Of a stretch of DNA of 7,774 nucleotides, positions 1 through 4,711 are shown one piece after another. Made by a program: the position numbers and the translations under genes. The notes beneath the pieces are model-generated. The model was not told the DNA's origin. It saw nothing but the letters and a program-made list of their open reading frames with translations, and made no database searches. This stretch comes from CAZDFU01 sp964504985 (GTDB taxonomy: Bacteria; Patescibacteriota; Microgenomatia; Daviesbacterales; UBA10151), in assembly GCA_964504985.1 (NCBI GenBank), contig CAZDFU010000031.1, positions 1-7,774 on the forward strand, in the 5' to 3' direction. Position 1 is the first letter of the stretch. Each line of letters starts with the position of its first letter.

Positions 1-63
1 AAGGGTAATTTCTGGACTTAAGAGATGTTCTTGTAGCTGATTTAATAACGATCTTTTTATCAT
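1..63 (-). CDS. 5' end of an ATPase-like gene (AAA_14/DUF4143 type), cut by the window edge
   Basis: Only the first 21 codons are in the window, reading leftward from an ATG at 61-63. The peptide begins MIKRSLLNQLQEHL and continues through SPEITL. This resembles the N-terminus of the widespread AAA_14/DUF4143 ATPases, in which a basic helix precedes a strand and then a Walker A loop of the type GxRQxGKT. The Walker A would lie just beyond the left edge, so the ATPase call is by resemblance only. The start is preceded by a TATAAT hexamer at 72-77 and no Shine-Dalgarno sequence, which suggests a leaderless or nearly leaderless mRNA. The gene is divergent from the tRNA at 265-337. Members of this family often sit in accessory or toxin-antitoxin-like contexts, but nothing here shows the role of this one. 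Confidence 0.5.
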   Translation of the reverse strand, partial: MIKRSLLNQLQEHLLSPEITL

Positions 64-71
64 ATAGATAT

Positions 72-77
72 ATTATA
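72..77 (-). promoter_or_regulatory. -10 box (TATAAT) of the edge ATPase gene
   Basis: A perfect TATAAT on the minus strand ends 8 bases before the ATG at 63, so transcription would begin at or within a few bases of the start codon. No good -35 hexamer lies at 17 bp. A TTGAAT on the same strand is too far upstream. The region is AT-rich, so a chance match is possible. Confidence 0.35.
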
Positions 78-194
78 GACAGTAGACTATAATCTCACTA
101 CATTCAATTATAACCCGAGAATTATAAAAGTCAAGTTATGTTTTAGTACGAGAAATAATTAACTATATATATTATCAATAACCCTGCTTAAAAT

Positions 195-204
195 TTGTTA
201 ACAA
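195..204. other. Perfect 10-bp palindrome TTGTTAACAA upstream of the tRNA promoter
   Basis: TTGTTAACAA reads identically on both strands and ends 10 bp before the putative -35 element of the tRNA promoter. Its position would suit an operator or upstream element, but it is short and in AT-rich sequence, so it may be chance. Confidence 0.2.
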
Positions 205-214
205 TAGAAATGAT

Positions 215-243
215 TTGAAAAACTCTTCCAGTCTGTGTAAGAT
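215..243 (+). promoter_or_regulatory. Sigma70-type promoter for tRNA-Ala
   Basis: TTGAAA at 215-220, an exact 17-bp spacer and TAAGAT at 238-243. Transcription would start near 250, giving a leader of about 15 nt before the first tRNA base at 265. Strand, spacing and distance all fit a stand-alone tRNA promoter. Confidence 0.6.
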
Positions 244-264
244 ATCATCTGGTCCACTCTATTT

Positions 265-337
265 GGGCTGTTAGCTTAGTTGGCAGAGCGCTATCTTCGC
301 ATGATAGAGGTCACCAGTCCGAATCTGGTACAGTCCA
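265..337 (+). tRNA. tRNA-Ala (anticodon CGC)
   Basis: A complete 73-nt cloverleaf can be folded by eye. The acceptor stem is GGGCTGT/ACAGTCC (265-271 with 330-336). The D-stem is GCTT/GAGC (274-277 with 286-289), the anticodon stem CTATC/GATAG (291-295 with 303-307), and the T-stem ACCAG/CTGGT (313-317 with 325-329). The anticodon loop TTCGCAT puts CGC at 298-300, which reads GCG (Ala). The third acceptor pair is G3-U70, the classic alanine identity element, so the isotype is independently supported. The discriminator is A337. CCA is not encoded, because the bases after A337 are CTT, so a CCA-adding enzyme is needed. The T-loop is TCCGAAT rather than the usual TTCGAAT. The 3' end lies one base from the stop codon of the convergent peptidase gene. 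Confidence 0.96.
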
Positions 338-338
338 C

Positions 339-1457
339 TTATTTAAGGATTGCTAATGGATTTAGAGGGACTCCCTTATAGTGTATTTCCAGATGAAGAT
401 GTACCCCTGTTGACCTTCCTGTTGTACCCATCTGACCAATTAACTGACCTCTTGATACAATTTGACCAACAGAGACATAGATATTAGATAGATGGGCATA
501 AAGGCTTCTATAACCATTGCCATGATCAACTACTACCCTATTACCATACCCTTGCGAGTCAGGCCATCCAGCCACCATTATAGTTCCTCCATCAGAGGCA
601 GCTATTCCAGGAGCGCTTCTATTGGCAATATCCACAGCCGGATGATACCAGGCAAAATACTGAGTTATAGAGCCTCCGGTAGGCCAGATAAATTGTCCTC
701 CGCCTGGGGCTGAAAATGCAGGTGAAGAGGGACCCTGAGCCAAATACTGAGGCTGAGGCTTAGGTTTGGGTAACTTAACTTCAGGAGGTTGACCATCTGG
801 AATAATTAAGAGCTGCCCTACTTTAAGCTCAAAATCATCAGGCACATCATTAAAAGGGAAATCAAGTATCGCCTGAGACTCTCCAGAATATTTTTTGGCA
901 ACAGATTCCAGTGTATCCCCTGATTTAACAGTATGAGAAACCCCTGAAACAGGCAGGATCCTGATAATTTCTCCTGGTTTAAGGCTGTTAATATTTTCCA
1001 GGTTGTTTGCCCATTTGATAGTATCTGTTGAGATACCAAACTTCTGGGCGATAGAAGAGATGGTATCACCTGTTTCTGCTTTATATTCTATAGTTTCAGA
1101 CCTGGGTTTTTGTGAAATATCAGTATGCGGATCTTGAAAACCTCCAATAACAGGGCCTTGGGGAAAAGGCTCAAAAGCCAGAACAAATCTTGGGTCAGGG
1201 CCCCCAATGCCAGGATACTGGGCTGATATAATGCTTTGCCCGCCAAAAATACCTGATGTCAAAATCCCAATTAAAATCAGGGCAATTATAGATCCATGCC
1301 AAAACCTTTTCTGGTATACTCCCCTGCCTTGCATTAAAATTTCTTTAACGGAATTTTTATAGCTTTCAAATTGATAAGATAGATAAATTATTTTGCGCTT
1401 GGAATACCATACAAGAGCACGCAGAAGGGCCTTAATATCATCTTTTAAAGAATTCAC
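339..1457 (-). CDS. Membrane-anchored LysM / M23-family peptidoglycan endopeptidase
   Basis: A 372-residue protein that probably cuts peptide cross-links in the cell wall from outside the membrane. Residues 1-53 are basic and cytoplasmic, and about 55-73 form one hydrophobic helix (signal anchor). Two LysM repeats follow (about 124-168 and 174-219), which bind glycan, then a Pro/Lys-rich linker (222-245). The C-terminal domain, about 255-372, is M23 (LytM/peptidase_M23) type. H272 and D276 (HxxxD) and H355 match the zinc ligands, and H322 and H353 (in HLHLE) match the remaining active-site histidines, so the enzyme looks active. The start is GTG, two codons after an in-frame TAG, with no clear Shine-Dalgarno. 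An internal ATG at residue 42 would still keep the membrane helix and is a possible alternative. It lies 38 bp after rho, probably co-transcribed, and is convergent with the tRNA. NlpD/EnvC-like regulators share this architecture but lack catalytic residues, whereas these are intact. Confidence 0.92.
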   Translation of the reverse strand: MNSLKDDIKALLRALVWYSKRKIIYLSYQFESYKNSVKEILMQGRGVYQKRFWHGSIIALILIGILTSGIFGGQSIISAQYPGIGGPDPRFVLAFEPFPQGPVIGGFQDPHTDISQKPRSETIEYKAETGDTISSIAQKFGISTDTIKWANNLENINSLKPGEIIRILPVSGVSHTVKSGDTLESVAKKYSGESQAILDFPFNDVPDDFELKVGQLLIIPDGQPPEVKLPKPKPQPQYLAQGPSSPAFSAPGGGQFIWPTGGSITQYFAWYHPAVDIANRSAPGIAASDGGTIMVAGWPDSQGYGNRVVVDHGNGYRSLYAHLSNIYVSVGQIVSRGQLIGQMGTTGRSTGVHLHLEIHYKGVPLNPLAILK

Positions 1458-1495
1458 ATGCTACATTCTAACAGAAGAGGACAAGGATTTGGAGT

Positions 1496-2803
1496 TTACT
1501 TTACGTCTTTGAGGCTGCTTAAAAATGCATCATTGGAGTCTGTTTTTGTTAACCTGTCAAGGAAGATTTCCGTTCTCTCATTCTCCCCTAATATTCCAAT
1601 CATCCTTCTCATAATTATCATCTGTTTATAATATTCTTCTTTAAATAATAGCTGCTCCTGTCTTGTACCAGAGGCCTCAATATTTATGGCAGGATAGACT
1701 CTTCTTTCTGCCAATCTTCTATCAAGGTGCAGCTCCATATTACCAGTACCTTTAAACTCTTCATAAATTAAATCATCCATGCGGGAGCCTGTATCAACTA
1801 AAGCAGTGCCTATAATTGTTAACGATCCGCCCTGTTCACAATTTCTGGCAGCCCCAAAGAAGTGCTTAGGAGGGTACAGGGCAACTGGGTCAAATCCTCC
1901 TGACAAAGTCCTGCCAGAGGGAGGAACAGACAGATTGTAGGCCCTTCCAAGCCTTGTTATAGAGTCAAGCAAAATAACTACATCATTTCCCAACTCTACC
2001 AGTCTTTTAGCCCGTTCAAGGGCAATTTCTGCAGCTGCGGTTTGCTCTTCTGCAGGCTCATCAAAGTTTGAAGCAATTACGTCCCCTTTTATTGAACGGG
2101 AGATATCAGTTACCTCCTCAGGCCTTTCTCCCACCAAAACAGCCATCAAAATCACATCAGGGTGGTTTTTGGCAATGCCCGAGGCAATCTCTTTTAAGAT
2201 GGTGGTTTTTCCAGCCTTTGGAGATGAAACAATTAGACCTCTTTGGCCAAAACCGATCGGGGCAACTAAATCTATAACTCTTTGGGAAAGAGGGCTTTTG
2301 CCTGTTTCCAGCTTTAAGTGTTTATTAGGATAAATTGCTGTTAAATCTTCAAATTTAGTCCTTTTAAGTGCCCTTCCTTCTGCAGAAACCAGCTTATTTG
2401 CATCTCCACCATTAACTGTATTTACCTGCAGCAGGCCAAAATATCTTTCTGTCTCTTTTGGAGGCCTGGCAGCGCCTTCTATTAAATCTCCGGATCTTAA
2501 TCCAAACCGTCTAATCTGGCTGGCTGAAATATATATATCTGCATCAGAAGGTATATATTTAGGTCTTAGAAAGCCATGGCCCTCGGGCATGATTTCCAAA
2601 ATACCTTTAACTTCTTCTGTGGGAACATCGCGCTCCCTCTCCGGATAATCCCTGCTGCCATTTTGGTACCCGCCATTACCATATCTTGGACGGTAGGAGC
2701 TATTTTGGTTTTGTATGGTTCCTGCATTTTCCACTGGCTTGTCTGCAGAAGATTCTTCTGGCTCGTGGCTTTTAGGTTTAAATGATTTTGTTACTCGAGG
2801 CAT
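1496..2803 (-). CDS. rho: Transcription termination factor Rho
   Basis: A 435-residue hexameric RNA-dependent ATPase that ends transcription by translocating along nascent RNA. Residues 1-65 are low-complexity and rich in Asn, Gly, Arg and charged residues, with no sign of the usual N-terminal helix bundle. The cold-shock-type RNA-binding domain spans about 66-132 (GHGFLRP at 75-81, then DADIYISASQIRRFGLRSGD). The motor domain has Walker A SPKAGKTT (194-201), the catalytic-Glu segment GERPEEVT (225-232), Walker B VVILLDSITRLGRAYN (from 275), the Q-loop (about 291-304), the R-loop region (KGTGNMELHL) and the arginine-finger segment RRVYPAI. All core motifs are present, so it should be functional. 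The E. coli Asp before the catalytic Glu is Gly225 here. The start is ATG at 2801-2803, behind an AT-rich leader with no Shine-Dalgarno. The M23 gene follows 38 bp downstream. Confidence 0.97.
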   Translation of the reverse strand: MPRVTKSFKPKSHEPEESSADKPVENAGTIQNQNSSYRPRYGNGGYQNGSRDYPERERDVPTEEVKGILEIMPEGHGFLRPKYIPSDADIYISASQIRRFGLRSGDLIEGAARPPKETERYFGLLQVNTVNGGDANKLVSAEGRALKRTKFEDLTAIYPNKHLKLETGKSPLSQRVIDLVAPIGFGQRGLIVSSPKAGKTTILKEIASGIAKNHPDVILMAVLVGERPEEVTDISRSIKGDVIASNFDEPAEEQTAAAEIALERAKRLVELGNDVVILLDSITRLGRAYNLSVPPSGRTLSGGFDPVALYPPKHFFGAARNCEQGGSLTIIGTALVDTGSRMDDLIYEEFKGTGNMELHLDRRLAERRVYPAINIEASGTRQEQLLFKEEYYKQMIIMRRMIGILGENERTEIFLDRLTKTDSNDAFLSSLKDVK

Positions 2804-2863
2804 TTTATTAATTGAAAATAATTGAAAAATTTAAAATGAAAAATAGTAAGAGGCTTACATTAA

Positions 2864-2893
2864 TAGTTAATCATACTAACTTAGTCTTGTCAA
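2864..2893 (-). promoter_or_regulatory. Possible promoter of rho
   Basis: On the minus strand there is a perfect TTGACA (2888-2893) and, 18 bp on, a poor TAACTA (2864-2869). If used, the rho leader would be about 50 nt of AT-rich RNA that starts near a small GTAAG/CTTAC hairpin (2846-2858). The -10 match is weak, so the call rests on the -35 and its position. Confidence 0.3.
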
Positions 2894-2920
2894 GTGAAAC
2901 AAAAGTAAGTATTCACCTTT

Positions 2921-3010
2921 TCCCAGTACTTTGTCATTCCGAGCCTGACGAGGAATCTCAAGATTAACCTAGAGATCCTTCACTACGTTCAGGATGACAG
3001 TTTACTGGGA
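2921..3010. repeat. 90-bp imperfect palindromic repeat (REP/MITE-like)
   Basis: The outer arms TCCCAGTA (2921-2928) and TACTGGGA (3003-3010) are perfect inverted repeats. Inside them a 68-bp imperfect palindrome runs from TGTCATTCCGAG (2932) to CTCAGGATGACA-like sequence (ending 2999). By my alignment 23 of 34 half-positions pair Watson-Crick and a few more as G-U. The inner sequence resembles the TGTCATTCTGAG...GGATCTC...CAGGATGACA palindromes found dispersed in many environmental bacterial genomes. It carries no reading frame. The transcript of either strand would fold into a long hairpin. Confidence 0.75.
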
Positions 3011-3045
3011 AACTCTGAATAGATACAAACAAAATTATAACCTCT

Positions 3046-3082
3046 ATTGGGAACTAATCCCTGCCCTAGATTAGCTCCCAAT
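3046..3082. repeat. 14-bp-arm inverted repeat (hairpin) in the rho upstream region
   Basis: ATTGGGA-A-CTAATC (3046-3059) pairs with GATTAG-C-TCCCAAT (3069-3082): 13 of 14 positions match, around a 9-base loop. Neither strand has a T-run directly after it, so it is not a standard intrinsic terminator. Its role is unknown. Confidence 0.6.
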
Positions 3083-3099
3083 AAAAATCACAATTTTGA

Positions 3100-3114
3100 G
3101 GGTATATGTTACCC
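3100..3114. repeat. Small hairpin GGGTA/TACCC
   Basis: GGGTA (3100-3104) and TACCC (3110-3114) form a perfect 5-bp stem around TATGT. It is the middle one of three hairpins in 3046-3163. Taken alone it could be chance. Confidence 0.35.
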
Positions 3115-3134
3115 AAAACACCAAAATCCAAGCT

Positions 3135-3163
3135 AATTTGGGGTATTGACAACCCCCCAAATT
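3135..3163. repeat. 9-bp perfect inverted repeat enclosing a TTGACA element
   Basis: AATTTGGGG (3135-3143) pairs with CCCCAAATT (3155-3163) around an 11-base loop that contains TTGACA (3146-3151), the proposed -35 of the small-RNA promoter. The left arm can alternatively pair with CCAAA at 3121-3125. An inverted repeat centred on a -35 element would suit an operator, but this is inference. Confidence 0.45.
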
Positions 3164-3175
3164 TTGATCTATTGT
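3146..3175 (+). promoter_or_regulatory. Promoter for the plus-strand small-RNA candidate
   Basis: A perfect TTGACA at 3146-3151, an 18-bp spacer, and TATTGT at 3170-3175 (4 of 6 to TATAAT). The predicted start near 3182 coincides with the base of the first hairpin of the proposed RNA at 3183. Confidence 0.45.
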
Positions 3176-3181
3176 TAAAGT

Positions 3182-3277
3182 AGAAAATAATCTCTATCTG
3201 CTCTTGAGGTTATTTTCGAAATTAATAAAAGGGCATTGCTATTCGAGTCCGTCTGCGGTAGTAATGCTCTTTTTTTT
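3182..3277 (+). ncRNA. Candidate small RNA of about 96 nt with two hairpins
   Basis: No known family recognised. Hairpin 1 pairs GAAAATAATCTC (3183-3194) with GAGGTTATTTTC (3206-3217): 12 pairs including one U-G, with an 11-base loop TATCTGCTCTT. A short A-rich linker (3218-3230) leads into hairpin 2 (3231-3269) and an eight-T tract (3270-3277), a standard intrinsic terminator. The wobble pairs in both stems become A-C mismatches if the minus strand is read, so both structures favour plus-strand RNA. A TTGACA-18-TATTGT promoter sits at the right distance upstream. No gene follows on the plus strand, so this looks like a free RNA rather than a leader. Its 3' half is antisense to the end of the small gene at 3222-3463. 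It lacks the conserved parts of 4.5S SRP RNA, tmRNA and RNase P RNA. Confidence 0.5.
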
Positions 3278-3463
3278 GTCCGTCTACTTCTTCTTTATCC
3301 GCTCTTAACTCCGTACCATCAGGATTAACTTTTGGTCCGAAGTCTGTAAAACTTTTTTAACCTGTTCTGCAACCAGGTCAACCCTGCGGTTACTTCTCTT
3401 TGCTTTACTCTGAGTAAAGCCAAATGGTTTTTTCCAGCTGTTAACAAATTTTTGGGCAAACAT
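3222..3463 (-). pseudogene. Small basic protein gene, apparently split by a -1 frameshift
   Basis: No family recognised. An ATG at 3461-3463 opens a 52-residue frame (3305-3463) that starts MFAQKFVNSWKKPFGF and continues with TQSKAKRSNRRVDLVAEQVKKVL. It then runs out as TSDQKLILMVRS and stops. The -1 frame is open from just after the GTTAAAAAAGTT run (about 3352-3363) to a TAA at 3222-3224 and reads DFGPKVNPDGTELRADKEEV, then DGQKKEHYYRRRTRIAMPFY. One extra A in the A6 run, or one extra base a little later, gives a single 80-residue basic, soluble product. The slip site is not a canonical X XXY YYZ heptamer in this phase. So a decayed gene, an assembly indel or polymerase slippage are all more likely than programmed frameshifting. 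A TTGACA promoter precedes it with almost no leader. Its 3' end overlaps the plus-strand RNA candidate. Confidence 0.45.
3231..3277 (+). terminator. Intrinsic terminator, plus strand
   Basis: GGGCATTGCTA (3231-3241) pairs along all 11 bases with TAGTAATGCTC (3259-3269), counting two G-U pairs, around a 17-base loop, and is followed by eight T (3270-3277). Read on the minus strand the stem has two A-C mismatches and a poorer tail (TTTTATTAATTT), so plus is the preferred direction, though some bidirectional action is possible. Confidence 0.75.
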
Positions 3464-3472
3464 AGTAAGAAA

Positions 3473-3501
3473 ACATTACCACTTTAAAAACTATTTGTCA
3501 A
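3473..3501 (-). promoter_or_regulatory. Promoter of the small gene, probably giving a leaderless mRNA
   Basis: On the minus strand there is a perfect TTGACA (3496-3501), an exact 17-bp spacer, and TAATGT (3473-3478). The -10 box ends 9 bases before the ATG at 3463, so transcription would start almost at the start codon. There is no Shine-Dalgarno. The -10 match is modest. Confidence 0.4.
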
Positions 3502-3642
3502 GTATTTCTAGTCTCATAGTTAATATTACCTTCTTTTTAGATAGTCCTGTAGTTTAATAGAAGGGATAGTGTCTATTAATTAGCCTAATACAGCAGTCTA
3601 ATCAAGTGGTATACTTTTTAGAATACACAAGAAAATTTCTTT

Positions 3643-3651
3643 TGTGGATAA
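3643..3651 (-). other. DnaA-box match TTATCCACA
   Basis: A perfect TTATCCACA 9-mer on the minus strand, 12 bp beyond the stop of the PIN/TRAM gene and overlapping a small AAGAAA/TTTCTT palindrome region (3627-3647). A single isolated box does not make an origin. Confidence 0.3.
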
Positions 3652-3663
3652 CTTGAAGAAAGG

Positions 3664-4563
3664 TTATTTCCTGGCAAAAAACATTCTGCCTGCGCTGCCT
3701 TGCAGGAAACGGGATATCTCAACTGTTATAGTTTTTCCTATATCTTCTGCTCCGTTTTCTACTATTATCATCGTGCCATCGTTTAAATACCCTACTCCCT
3801 GGCTGCTGTCTTTACCAATATGAACGATTTTTATATCTAAACTCTCGCCTGGAATAGCTATGGTTTTAACTGCATTTGCCAAATCATTAATATTTAAAAC
3901 AGCCAGGTTGGAAACAGTAGCCAACCTGTTCAGGTTATAGTCTGTGGTTAGGATCTTTCCATGCAGTCCTTTTGTCAGATTAATCAGTTTTTCATCAACT
4001 GTTTTGCCTGTTTGATCTTTTTCCCAAATCTCCAGTTTTATTGATTTCATCTTTTTTAGTTCTTCTATAATTTTAAAACCTCTTCTGCCTCTGGCTCTTT
4101 TTAAATCATCTGAGGAATCAGACACCTGCTGAAGCTCCATCAGGACAAACTTTGGGACAAGCATTAGTCCGCTTAAAAAACCTGTTTTTACTATGTCTGA
4201 GATTCTGCCGTCAATTATTACTGAAGTGTCTAAGATAAGAGGTTTAGTCAGGGCAATAGAACCAACCTGGGGGGTGGGACTTCCAAAAGGTAAGTTTGGA
4301 CGGGGCAACCTGACAATCTGATTCGAGACCTCAGAAGATACTTTATGAACCACAAAGTTAAAGGTAGTAAGGATTATTACTCTAATAGAACGGGCAACTT
4401 TTGGAAAAAGCATATATCCAACCCCTGCTGCTGCAAAGGTCAAAAGCACCCTGATTATAGGCAGATCTGTCCCGGGGATAGGAGGGATAAGTTGAGAAAA
4501 TATGGCTGCCAGGGTGGCAAAAATAAAAGCCCAAATCAGGCGTAAAACCAGTCTTAAGCGCAC
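3664..4563 (-). CDS. YacL-like membrane protein with PIN nuclease and TRAM domains
   Basis: A predicted membrane-anchored RNase-like protein. From the GTG at 4561-4563 it is 299 residues. I prefer this start because AAGGA lies 9 bases upstream and because family members begin at the first membrane helix. An in-frame ATG at 4621-4623 would add 20 residues and has no Shine-Dalgarno. Numbering from that ATG, hydrophobic helices lie at about 25-47 and 55-75, with a third hydrophobic stretch near 80-92. The PIN domain spans about 128-250, with acidic metal-site candidates D132 (LILDTSVIIDGR), E163, D210 and D228 (TTDYNLN). A TRAM domain (about 254-316), a likely RNA-binding OB fold, ends the protein. 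All PIN acidic positions appear intact, so it may be a nuclease. YacL-type proteins are not well characterised. It lies 148 bp after radA and ends the S1-radA cluster. Confidence 0.88.
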   Translation of the reverse strand: MRLRLVLRLIWAFIFATLAAIFSQLIPPIPGTDLPIIRVLLTFAAAGVGYMLFPKVARSIRVIILTTFNFVVHKVSSEVSNQIVRLPRPNLPFGSPTPQVGSIALTKPLILDTSVIIDGRISDIVKTGFLSGLMLVPKFVLMELQQVSDSSDDLKRARGRRGFKIIEELKKMKSIKLEIWEKDQTGKTVDEKLINLTKGLHGKILTTDYNLNRLATVSNLAVLNINDLANAVKTIAIPGESLDIKIVHIGKDSSQGVGYLNDGTMIIVENGAEDIGKTITVEISRFLQGSAGRMFFARK

Positions 4564-4711
4564 AAAAATAATTCCTTCTGTTAAGGCCAAATAACAATTA
4601 GATAAAAAGGATAACCTTAACATCTAGTATTGTGCCATGAATGAAGTAAATTTACAACATTTAAACACCCGAAGTAAAACCCGAATCATCCGATCAACTC
4701 AGCACAGGTAT

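Larger units (their letters stand above)
2804..3663. other. 860-bp region without a long gene
   Basis: Between rho and the PIN/TRAM gene no long reading frame is open on either strand. The stretch is not empty. From left to right it holds the rho leader and a weak promoter, a 90-bp palindromic repeat (2921-3010), hairpins at 3046-3082, 3100-3114 and 3135-3163, a plus-strand small-RNA candidate (3182-3277), a small probably frameshifted minus-strand gene with its own promoter (3222-3501), and a DnaA-box match (3643-3651). In 3502-3642 I see only stop-rich AT-rich sequence. Confidence 0.7.

Noticed and set aside
492..713. Plus-strand open frame of 73 codons
   Set aside because: It lies entirely within the antisense strand of the M23 domain coding sequence, and its product has no recognisable domain.
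818..1069. Minus-strand alternative frame of 83 codons
   Set aside because: It overlaps the LysM region of the peptidase in another frame; the peptidase frame has clear domain matches.
2068..2785. Plus-strand open frames opposite rho (2068-2277 and 2576-2785)
   Set aside because: They are antisense to conserved Rho motifs and have no promoter, ribosome site or known domain.
3046..3082. Intrinsic terminator
   Set aside because: The stem is strong but neither strand has a T-run directly downstream.
2804..3300. tmRNA, RNase P RNA or SRP RNA in the rho upstream gap
   Set aside because: None of their conserved segments is present.
3352..3363. Programmed -1 ribosomal frameshift site at the A6 run
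   Set aside because: In the zero frame the codons are GTT AAA AAA GTT, so no X XXY YYZ heptamer is in phase and tandem slippage would re-pair poorly over TAA. An indel or polymerase slippage is more likely.
3542..3625. Sequence GTCCTGTAGTTTAATAGAAG resembling the 5' half of a tRNA
   Set aside because: No anticodon stem, T-arm or matching 3' acceptor strand can be folded from the bases that follow.
4345..4597. Open frames of 66-71 codons over the N-terminus of the PIN/TRAM gene
   Set aside because: They are out-of-frame or antisense shadows of the membrane-helix coding region.
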